NCBI GenBank assembly: GCA_938074565.1
Contig: CALJEQ010000005.1
Coordinates: 1-64,000, forward strand
Length of the DNA: 64,000 nucleotides
From: an uncultured Alkaliphilus sp.
GTDB taxonomy: Bacteria > Bacillota > Clostridia > Peptostreptococcales > Natronincolaceae
Direction: 5' to 3'
In this document: piece by piece, positions 57,043-64,000 of the stretch
How the letters are laid out: every line of letters starts with the position of its first letter
Numbering within the stretch: position 1 is the first letter of the stretch
Position numbers and translations under genes: made by a program
Notes under the pieces: model-generated
Told to the model about the DNA's origin: nothing
Database searches by the model: none
The model's input: only the letters and a program-made list of their open reading frames with translations

Positions 57043-57149
57043 ATTTTTGAGGGGCTTATTTAGATAATAGAGGAAATTACATAAAACGTATATAAATTCT
57101 TTATTATGTTATTATGCAATTTCCAATAAACAAAAGGTAGGAGAGACTA

Positions 57150-57458
57150 ATGAAAATTAATAAGGGTGCATGGGTAAGAATACATGATATTGTATTAACT
57201 CCCCAAGAAAGAGCCACTAATCTTCCTGATGATACGAAAAAAGTGCCTCTTGAAATGTGGGTAAAGGGATTTTTAATGGAGGATGCCACTATTGGTGAAA
57301 AAGTTGAAATTGAAACCATTACAGGAAGAAAAGTGGAAGGTACTTTGTTAGAGGCTAATCCCTATTACGACCATGACTTTGGCAAATTCGTTCCAGAAAT
57401 CCTAGAAATAGGGCTTCAATTACGGAAGATTTTATGGGTAGGTGAAAACCATGAATAA
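57150..57458 (+). CDS. ortA: 2-amino-4-oxopentanoate thiolase, OrtA subunit
   Basis: 102 residues, ATG 57150 behind GGTAGGAGAG. Small beta-rich subunit beginning KGAWVRIHDIVLTPQERA and ending LEIGLQLRKIL. With OrtB it cleaves 2-amino-4-oxopentanoate with CoA to acetyl-CoA and D-alanine. Its last eight bases overlap the start of ortB. Confidence 0.94.
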   Translation: MKINKGAWVRIHDIVLTPQERATNLPDDTKKVPLEMWVKGFLMEDATIGEKVEIETITGRKVEGTLLEANPYYDHDFGKFVPEILEIGLQLRKILWVGENHE

Positions 57459-58875
57459 AGAAATGACATATGAAGCAGTAATGGCGCGACGTGGAGAGAT
57501 TATGAAACAAGCTGTGGGTATTGACTATAGTGTTTTTGAATATGGTAAAATTGCCTTTGATTACGAACGAATGATGAGGGAAACAGGTTATTCTCTACAG
57601 GAAATGCAGGTAATTCAAGGGGATACAGGTGTGGGTAATACACCTTTACTAGAATTAAAAAACTTAACAGCTTTGGCTAGAAAGTTAGCACCAGAGGGTA
57701 AGGGAGCAAGGATATTTATAAAAGATGAAGCTTCTAATCCTTCTGGAAGTTTTAAAGCTAGAAGGGCTGCTAATGCTGTTTATCATGCTAAAAAACTTGG
57801 TTACAAAGGGGTAATTGCTGCCACCAGTGGAAATTATGGGGCAGCAGTTGCCAGCCAAGCAGCCATGAGGGGTTTAAAATGTATTATTATTCAAGAATGT
57901 TATGATAGTACAGGAAAAGGTCAACCTGAAATTATTGAAAAGGCTAGAAAGTGTGAAGCCTACGGAGCAGAAGTAGTACAATTAACAGTTGGGCCAGAAT
58001 TGTTCTATACCTTTCTAAAGTTATTGGAGGAGACTGGTTATTTCAATGCATCTCTATACACACCATTTGGTATTGCTGGGGTAGAAACATTAGGTTATGA
58101 ACTGGCAATGCAGTTTAGAGAAAGAGTGGGTAAAGACCCTGACGTGGTGGTTTGTACCAACGCAGGAGGGGGAAACTTAACAGGTACAGCTAGAGGTTTA
58201 ATTAAAGCAGGGGCTAATGAAGTAAAGATTGTAGGAGCCAGTGTTAATCTAAAGGGGTTACATATGGCAAGTGATGGAGATTTTAATAAAAAATCCTTCA
58301 CCACAGGGCATACAGGCTTTGGTATTCCCTTCTCAACATGGCCAGATCGTTCTGATGTTCCCCGTTCGGCTGCAAGACCACTTCGTTATATGGATCGTTA
58401 CGTATTGGTTAATCAAGGGGAAGTTTTCTATATGACGGAGGCTCTAGCTCAATTAGAGGGGTTAGAAAGAGGTCCAGCAGGAAATACATCTTTAGCAGTG
58501 GCCTTCTCTTTAGCACAGGAAATGGATCAAGATCAGATTATTGTGGTACAAGAAACAGAATATACAGGGGCGGGTAAACATATTCAACCACAACTTTCCT
58601 TTGCTAAGGAAAATGGTATTGAGGTGAAATTTGGTAATCCAGAGGAAGAAATTCAAGGGGAAAACATTATTTTACCATCCCATCCTTCTTTGATTAAGGC
58701 GAGGGAAATTGATATTAACCAATTAAGAAGTTCATATATTAAAAATTGTATTACTCAAAATAATCTTAAAGAAATAACAGAGGCAGACTTAGACTTTTTA
58801 ATTAAAGATGGTAATACAACAGAAGAATTTGCCTTGAAGATTTTGGAAGGTCTTAATGTAAAGATTACAAAGTAA
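57451..58875 (+). CDS. ortB: 2-amino-4-oxopentanoate thiolase, PLP-binding OrtB subunit
   Basis: 474 residues; ATG 57451 with TAGGTG six bases before it and overlapping ortA by eight bases. A fold-type II PLP enzyme like threonine synthase: PLP-Lys102 in NPSGSFKARRA, then ATSGNYGAAVASQAAM and the phosphate loop CTNAGGGNLTGTA. Completes the thiolase with OrtA. Confidence 0.95.
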   Translation: MNKEMTYEAVMARRGEIMKQAVGIDYSVFEYGKIAFDYERMMRETGYSLQEMQVIQGDTGVGNTPLLELKNLTALARKLAPEGKGARIFIKDEASNPSGSFKARRAANAVYHAKKLGYKGVIAATSGNYGAAVASQAAMRGLKCIIIQECYDSTGKGQPEIIEKARKCEAYGAEVVQLTVGPELFYTFLKLLEETGYFNASLYTPFGIAGVETLGYELAMQFRERVGKDPDVVVCTNAGGGNLTGTARGLIKAGANEVKIVGASVNLKGLHMASDGDFNKKSFTTGHTGFGIPFSTWPDRSDVPRSAARPLRYMDRYVLVNQGEVFYMTEALAQLEGLERGPAGNTSLAVAFSLAQEMDQDQIIVVQETEYTGAGKHIQPQLSFAKENGIEVKFGNPEEEIQGENIILPSHPSLIKAREIDINQLRSSYIKNCITQNNLKEITEADLDFLIKDGNTTEEFALKILEGLNVKITK

Positions 58876-58910
58876 AGTATAAATAACAATAATTTGTGTG
58901 GAGGTGCCGG

Positions 58911-59276
58911 ATGAAAAGAACAGATGATTTTCAACAAAGAAGCGTTCATTTAAAAGACATGACGGATGAACAACTGGAGCAAAGATTTTGGCAGTTGGCG
59001 GAAGAAATTGTAACCCCTATGGTGTCTTTAGCTAAAAAGCATACAACCCCTTCTATAGAACGTTCTGTATTATTACGTATGGGTTTTTCCAGTATAGAAG
59101 CTAGAGCAATTGTAGAAGGCGTATTGGATAGAGGCTTGATGGGTAAAGGTGCTGGAAATGTTGTGTATAGATTAGCAGAGAAAAAAGGAATGACAGTTCG
59201 TGAAGCAGGTCTTCAATTGGCAGAAGGAAACCTTTGGGATGAAGCTTTAGAAACTTTTCAAGGGGGTGCTAAGTAA
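58911..59276 (+). CDS. oraS: D-ornithine 4,5-aminomutase, S subunit
   Basis: 121 residues; ATG 58911 is chosen because GGAGGTG lies just before it, rather than the in-frame start at 58896. All-helical small subunit with LEQRFWQLAEEIVTPMVSLA and RMGFSSIEARAIVEG. With OraE it moves the terminal amino group of D-ornithine to carbon 4. The stop overlaps the oraE ATG (TAATG). Confidence 0.95.
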   Translation: MKRTDDFQQRSVHLKDMTDEQLEQRFWQLAEEIVTPMVSLAKKHTTPSIERSVLLRMGFSSIEARAIVEGVLDRGLMGKGAGNVVYRLAEKKGMTVREAGLQLAEGNLWDEALETFQGGAK

Positions 59277-61486
59277 TGGAACTACAACCAAATGAGAAAT
59301 TAGACGTTAAAAAGGTATTGGAAAACTTAGAAAACTACACACCAAAACGTAGAGGTTGGGTTTGGAGAAAAAAGGAAGAAAACCAACAGATGGGACCCTT
59401 TACTTTTAAAGATTGTTCAACTCCTTTAAAGAATAGTGTTCCCCTACCATCAGCTAAATATTTTGGTGATATAGACCCACAACCAAGCCCTGTTATTACT
59501 ACAGAAGTTGCATCTGGAAGGTTTGAAGATGACATCCGTAGAATGAGGATGGCAGCTTGGCATGGGGCAGACCATATTATGGTTATTCGTACAGCAGGAC
59601 AAAGTCACTTTGATGGTTTAATTGAAGGTACACCTCAAGGTATTGGTGGTATCCCAATTACTAGAAAACAAGTAAGAGCACAAAGAAAAGCATTAGATTT
59701 AATTGAAGAAGAAGTGGGAAGACCAATTAATTACCATTCCTACATCAGTGGTGTAGCAGGCCCAGAAATTGCAGTAATGTTTGCAGAAGAAGGGGTAAAT
59801 GGAGCTCATCAAGACCCTCAATATAACGTATTATACCGAAATATTAATATGATTCGTTCTTTTGTAGATGCAGCTGAAGCAAAAAGCTCAATGGTTTGGG
59901 CAGATTTAGCTCAAATTGATGGAGCCCATAATGCCAATGCTACAGCAAGGGAAGCTTGGAAGGTAATGCCAGAATTAATGGTACAACATGCATTAAACTC
60001 AATTTATTCTGTTAAAGTGGGAATGAAAAAAGAGAATATCTGTCTTTCTACAGTACCACCAACAGCACCTCCAGCACCTAATATGACTTTAGACTTACCT
60101 TATGCAGTTGCTTTAAGGGAAGTATTTAAAGATTACAAAATGAGGGCGCAAATGAATACAAAGTATATGGAATCTTCAACCCGTGAAGCTACTGTTACCC
60201 ATGTATTAAACCTTTTAATATCAAGATTAACAAGGGCAGATATTCAGTCCACCATTACACCAGATGAAGGTAGAAACGTTCCGTGGCATATTTATAATAT
60301 GGAAGCTATTGATACAGCAAAGCAGGCATTAGTAGGTATGGACGGTTTAATGGAAATGATTCAATTAAAAGACGAAGGTGAATTAAGAGATAAAGTTCGT
60401 GAATTAAAGGAAAGAGCTGTATTATTCATGGAGGAAGTTCTTGAAGTTGGAGGATACTTTAAGGCAGTAGAAGAAGGTTTCTTCGTAGATTCAGGCTACT
60501 ACCCAGAGAGAAATGGTGATGGTATTGCTAGAAAGATGGATGCAGGAATAGGTGTAGGTACTGTTTATGAAAGAGACGAAGACTATATGGCTCCTGTTAC
60601 TGCCCACTTTGGATATAACAATGTAGAGCAATATGATGCATCGGCTGTTAATGAACCTTCTAAACTAATTGGTGGTTCTACCTATGAAGTACCAGAAAAG
60701 ATTATCTACATTGATGAATTGGATGAAACCGATAACGTTAATGTAAGAATGGAAGAAACGAAGGAACTTAGAGAGACTTCAATAATGAAGCCAGAAGTTG
60801 AGTGGATGGGGGATGGCTATGTTATGCTAAATCTATTCCTACCTGCTTCTAAGAGAGTTGCTGAATTTGCAGCTATTGAGTTAGGCAAAAAGATGGGATT
60901 AGAGGATGTAGAAGTAATCCATAAAGAAGTAATGCACCCATCAGAAGGAACTAGAATCGAATTAAAGGGTAGAGTTGCCTTCAACATTGATGTAGCTTCG
61001 TTAGTTATTCCTCCAGAGCCAGAGATTATGTCTGAAGATGAAGTAAGGGAAGCTATAGAAAAGCAACCAATGAAAATTGTTGCAGGTACAGTTGGTGAAG
61101 ATGAACATTCAGTTGGTTTAAGAGAAATTATTGACATTAAGCATGGTGGAATTGAAAAGTATGGTATTGAGTGTCATTACTTAGGAACATCAGTACCAAT
61201 CGAAAAGTTAGTGGACGCTGCAATTGAATTAAATGCAGATGCTATATTAGCTTCAACCATTATTAGCCATGATGATATTCACTATAAAAATATGAAAAAA
61301 ATCCATGAACTGGCAATCGAAAAGGGAATTCGTGACAAAGTTATGATTGCTTGTGGTGGAACACAAGTATCTCCTGAAATGGCTGTACAACAAGGGGTTG
61401 ACGCAGGTTTTGGAAGGGGTTCTAAAGGTATTAATGTAGCTACCTTCTTGGTAAAGAGAAGAAGTGAATTGCAGAATGAAAATTAA
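59276..61486 (+). CDS. oraE: D-ornithine 4,5-aminomutase, E subunit (B12- and PLP-dependent)
   Basis: 736 residues from ATG 59276. A TIM-barrel part (HGADHIMVIRTAGQSHFDG, GVNGAHQDPQYNVLY) binds substrate and PLP; the C-terminal Rossmann domain has the base-off cobalamin signature Asp609-x-His611-x-x-Gly614 in GEDEHSVGL, then HYLGTSVP and ACGGTQVS. Lys628 in the IEKYG stretch is a candidate for the PLP-binding lysine known in this domain from the Clostridium sticklandii enzyme; that assignment is inference. Confidence 0.96.
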   Translation: MELQPNEKLDVKKVLENLENYTPKRRGWVWRKKEENQQMGPFTFKDCSTPLKNSVPLPSAKYFGDIDPQPSPVITTEVASGRFEDDIRRMRMAAWHGADHIMVIRTAGQSHFDGLIEGTPQGIGGIPITRKQVRAQRKALDLIEEEVGRPINYHSYISGVAGPEIAVMFAEEGVNGAHQDPQYNVLYRNINMIRSFVDAAEAKSSMVWADLAQIDGAHNANATAREAWKVMPELMVQHALNSIYSVKVGMKKENICLSTVPPTAPPAPNMTLDLPYAVALREVFKDYKMRAQMNTKYMESSTREATVTHVLNLLISRLTRADIQSTITPDEGRNVPWHIYNMEAIDTAKQALVGMDGLMEMIQLKDEGELRDKVRELKERAVLFMEEVLEVGGYFKAVEEGFFVDSGYYPERNGDGIARKMDAGIGVGTVYERDEDYMAPVTAHFGYNNVEQYDASAVNEPSKLIGGSTYEVPEKIIYIDELDETDNVNVRMEETKELRETSIMKPEVEWMGDGYVMLNLFLPASKRVAEFAAIELGKKMGLEDVEVIHKEVMHPSEGTRIELKGRVAFNIDVASLVIPPEPEIMSEDEVREAIEKQPMKIVAGTVGEDEHSVGLREIIDIKHGGIEKYGIECHYLGTSVPIEKLVDAAIELNADAILASTIISHDDIHYKNMKKIHELAIEKGIRDKVMIACGGTQVSPEMAVQQGVDAGFGRGSKGINVATFLVKRRSELQNEN

Positions 61487-62834
61487 TGTATTAGTAGCAG
61501 AAATAGGCAGTACAACAACAGTTGTTAATGGTTTTACAGATATTCATAGCCCTAGCCCGAAATTCATCGGGCAGGGGCAATCCCCCACCACTGTTTTAGA
61601 AGGTGATGTAAATATTGGTTTACGGGGGGCCGTGGAGGACTTAAAGAAAAACTTAGGATTAAGTGAAATAGAATATGATGAAATGTTGGCAACCAGTAGT
61701 GCAGCAGGTGGTTTAAAAATGACTGTCCACGGTTTAGTATATGACATGACGGTAAGGGCGGCTAAAGAGGCTGCTTTAGGAGCAGGAGCCATAATTCATC
61801 AAGTGACAGCAGGAAGAATAAAAAGGACGGATATTAAAAAAATCAAAGAAATTAAGCCTAATATTATCCTAATAGCAGGTGGAGTAGATTATGGCGAAAG
61901 GGATACAGCTATTTATAATGCTGAAAAAATCGCTGAACTGGGTTTAGATGTTCCTGTTATCTATGCAGGCAATATTGAAAATCAAGAAGAAATTAAAGAG
62001 ATTTTCAGCGAGACTAATAGCAAACTATATTGTGTTGAAAATGTTTATCCTAAGATAGACCAATTAAATATAGAACCCACGAGAAAAGTCATTCAAGAGG
62101 TTTTTGAAGAACATATTATCCACGCTCCAGGAATGAAATTGGTAAGGGAAATGGTAAACGGGCCAATTATCCCTACACCAGGGGCTGTGATGGAGGCTTC
62201 TAAAGTCTTAAAGAATGAAATAGGGGACTTAATCACCTTTGATGTTGGTGGAGCAACCACGGACCTTCATTCAGTAACAGAGGGTAGTGAGGAAATAAAC
62301 CGTATACTAGTTAGCCCAGAACCACTGGCAAAACGAACAGTTGAGGGTGATCTTGGTGTTTATGTCAACATGGGTAACATAGTTGAGCGTATTGGTAAGG
62401 ATAAACTACAACAGGAGCTTTCTTTGGACATTGATGAAATGATGAAGGAATATAGAGCAATTCCCCAAACCCCTAATCAAATTAAATTTGTTGAAAGACT
62501 TACTTTAGAAGCCGTATTAACTGCTTTAGAAAGACATGCAGGGAAGATTAGACACTTGTATGGACCAGGTGGAAAAACCACCGTTGCAGAGGGAAAAGAC
62601 CTGTCAAATGTAAAATATATTGTTGGTACAGGAGGGGCTTTAACAAGACTTCCCCGTGGAAAAGAGATATTAAAAGATATCTTAAAGAAAAATAGACAAA
62701 ATATTTTATACCCAACCGATGAAGCCAGTATATTAATAGATAAGAACTATATAATGGCTTCTCTTGGGGTATTGGCAAAACCATACCCAGAAGCAGCAGT
62801 AAAGCTTATGAAGGAAAGTCTAGGGATGAAATAG
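61476..62834 (+). CDS. GlmL/MutL-like protein of the ornithine cluster (probable aminomutase reactivator)
   Basis: 452 residues; ATG 61476 overlaps the oraE end by eleven bases. An ASKHA-type ATPase with VLVAEIGSTTTVVNGF, ATSSAAGGLKMTVHG, LIAGGVDYG and FDVGGATTDLHSV. It resembles GlmL/MutL, the protein found with glutamate mutase. In ornithine clusters a relative always follows oraE and is thought to repair or protect the B12 enzyme; this has not been shown from sequence. Confidence 0.9.
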   Translation: MKINVLVAEIGSTTTVVNGFTDIHSPSPKFIGQGQSPTTVLEGDVNIGLRGAVEDLKKNLGLSEIEYDEMLATSSAAGGLKMTVHGLVYDMTVRAAKEAALGAGAIIHQVTAGRIKRTDIKKIKEIKPNIILIAGGVDYGERDTAIYNAEKIAELGLDVPVIYAGNIENQEEIKEIFSETNSKLYCVENVYPKIDQLNIEPTRKVIQEVFEEHIIHAPGMKLVREMVNGPIIPTPGAVMEASKVLKNEIGDLITFDVGGATTDLHSVTEGSEEINRILVSPEPLAKRTVEGDLGVYVNMGNIVERIGKDKLQQELSLDIDEMMKEYRAIPQTPNQIKFVERLTLEAVLTALERHAGKIRHLYGPGGKTTVAEGKDLSNVKYIVGTGGALTRLPRGKEILKDILKKNRQNILYPTDEASILIDKNYIMASLGVLAKPYPEAAVKLMKESLGMK

Positions 62835-62846
62835 GGGGAGGAAAAA

Positions 62847-63911
62847 ATGAATCCGAGAGTTAATATTTATTTAAACAAGCTACAGCATAATACAGAGGTA
62901 CTAGTGAGAGAATGTAATGCTGTTGATATGAATGTGGCGGCAGTAACCAAAGTATTCTGTGGTAAGGCTGAAATCGCTGAAGCGATTATAGCAGGAGGAG
63001 TAAAGTATTTAGCCGATTCAAGAATTGAAAATCTATATAAATTAAAGGACTTGCCTTTAGAAAAGATATTATTAAGACTTCCCATGATTAGTAGAGCTAA
63101 AGAAACAGTTGAGCTGGCTGATATAAGTCTAAACTCAGAATTAGAAACAATTGAAGCCTTAAATAAGGCGGCAGTGGAATTGGAAAAAATACACAAAATT
63201 ATTCTAATGATGGATTTAGGGGATCTTAGGGAAGGGATTTTCGATAACGAAGAACTGAAAAAAGTGTTATTAGTAATAAAGGAAATGAAAAACATTAAAA
63301 TAACTGGTATTGGAACAAACTTAACCTGTTATGGAGGTGTTATACCCGATAACGAAAATTTAGGGAAATTATTGGAGACAGCAAAAGTCATAGAAACTGA
63401 AATGGGCTATCCTATGGAAATCATCAGTGGAGGAAATTCCAGTAGTTTTCACTTAATAGAAAAAAAGGGTATACCAGTAGGCGTTAATCATTTAAGATTA
63501 GGAGAATCCATAGTGTTAGGTTATGAAACCGCCTATGGAGAAAGAATTCCAAATACTTATGATGATGTTTTCCAATTGGTGGCAGAGGTTATAGAAATTA
63601 AAGAAAAACCTTCTATGCCCATTGGTACAATTGGAAGAGATGCCTTTGGTAAAGTTCCAACCTTTGAGGATAAGGGCAAACAAAAAAGAGCCATTCTAGC
63701 TATCGGTAAGCAAGATATAGGAACCCATGAGGTACTTCCTTTAGACAAAGAAATAGAAATTTTAGGTGGAAGTAGCGACCATTTAATAATTGATCTTACC
63801 CATTGTCAAAAGGATTATCGTGTAGGGGATGAAGTAACCTTTAATCTTACCTATGGTTCATTACTGGCATTAATGACCAGTGAATATGTTTATAAAAATT
63901 ATATTAAGTAA
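62847..63911 (+). CDS. orr: Ornithine racemase
   Basis: Converts L-ornithine to D-ornithine, the substrate of OraSE. 354 residues, ATG 62847 behind GGGGGAGG. Alanine-racemase-type TIM barrel with PLP-Lys35 in AAVTKVFCG, IMMDLGDLREG-type text (LMMDLGDLREGI), TNLTCYGG and the late HLRLGESIVLG. It has the YggS/Orr fold without the large C-terminal domain of alanine racemases. Last gene of the cluster, before a terminator. Confidence 0.93.
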   Translation: MNPRVNIYLNKLQHNTEVLVRECNAVDMNVAAVTKVFCGKAEIAEAIIAGGVKYLADSRIENLYKLKDLPLEKILLRLPMISRAKETVELADISLNSELETIEALNKAAVELEKIHKIILMMDLGDLREGIFDNEELKKVLLVIKEMKNIKITGIGTNLTCYGGVIPDNENLGKLLETAKVIETEMGYPMEIISGGNSSSFHLIEKKGIPVGVNHLRLGESIVLGYETAYGERIPNTYDDVFQLVAEVIEIKEKPSMPIGTIGRDAFGKVPTFEDKGKQKRAILAIGKQDIGTHEVLPLDKEIEILGGSSDHLIIDLTHCQKDYRVGDEVTFNLTYGSLLALMTSEYVYKNYIK

Positions 63912-63931
63912 ATAATTAAATAGCAGTTTAA

Positions 63932-63978
63932 TATAGGTGGATTACATAGATGATATGTATGGTCCGCCTATATTTTTT
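63932..63978 (+). terminator. Terminator after the ornithine operon
   Basis: TATAGGTGGA (63932-63941) pairs with TCCGCCTATA (63963-63972, one G-U pair), with an inner TTACATA/TATGTAT stem, then T6. Confidence 0.9.
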
Positions 63979-64000
63979 GCTTCAAAAAAATATCCTTTGT

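Overview
This window is AT-rich DNA from a low-GC, spore-forming, amino-acid-fermenting member of the Clostridia. It most resembles the Alkaliphilus/Natronincola group, but that placement is inference. The grounds are Firmicutes gene order (ruvCAB-queA-tgt-yajC, secDF-recJ-apt-relA-dtd-hemZ-hisS-aspS-6S RNA-tcdA), sporulation-type genes (BofC, SpoIID domain), a SCIFF peptide with its maturase, a complete selenocysteine machinery, and a full oxidative D-ornithine pathway.

Layout. 1-5.6 kb: the 3' part of L-serine dehydratase alpha, a D,D-carboxypeptidase, a ComEA-like protein, SelD (itself a selenoprotein read through an in-frame TGA) and an Na+/alanine symporter. 6.0-12.8 kb: selA-selB, a two-component system, a GerMN-domain protein and the tRNA-Sec gene with its own promoter and terminator. 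12.8-19.0 kb: a small accessory island directly downstream of tRNA-Sec, holding an integrase stump, a frameshifted Mrr-like endonuclease, another gene fragment, a shortened ISL3-type transposase, and an intact Hachiman anti-phage system (hamA-hamB). A 52-codon ORF overlaps the hamB stop codon as ATGA, and a structured intergenic region follows. 19.0-33.6 kb: two membrane proteins and one unrecognised protein, then bofC, ruvCAB, a SpoIID-domain protein, queA, tgt, yajC, an array of 119-bp tandem repeats, scfA/scfB, a gamma-carbonic-anhydrase-like protein and secDF. 33.7-49.1 kb: a UbiB-type kinase, recJ, apt, relA/spoT, dtd, an MBL hydrolase, hemZ, a T-box controlled hisS-aspS unit, a Fur-box controlled DUF2325 gene, 6S RNA, tcdA and an RseC-like protein. 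49.2-54.1 kb: a split ThrE exporter, glyA and two tandem stalk-domain secreted paralogues. 54.2-64 kb: a RocR-like sigma-54 activator, a sigma-54 promoter, and the ornithine cluster ord-ortA-ortB-oraS-oraE-GlmL-like-orr.

How it works together. SelA, SelB, SelD and tRNA-Sec lie within 10 kb and should be enough for selenocysteine insertion if tRNA-Sec is charged by SerRS. The ornithine cluster converts L-ornithine via D-ornithine and 2,4-diaminopentanoate to 2-amino-4-oxopentanoate, then to acetyl-CoA and D-alanine. Serine dehydratase, GlyA, the ThrE exporter and the alanine symporter fit the same amino-acid-based metabolism. The best candidates for something new are the small coupled ORF and structured region behind Hachiman, the repeat array after yajC, and the Shine-Dalgarno-containing hairpins before bofC and the 59-codon gene at 41.6 kb. 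All calls come from reading the sequence by eye; no database search was possible.
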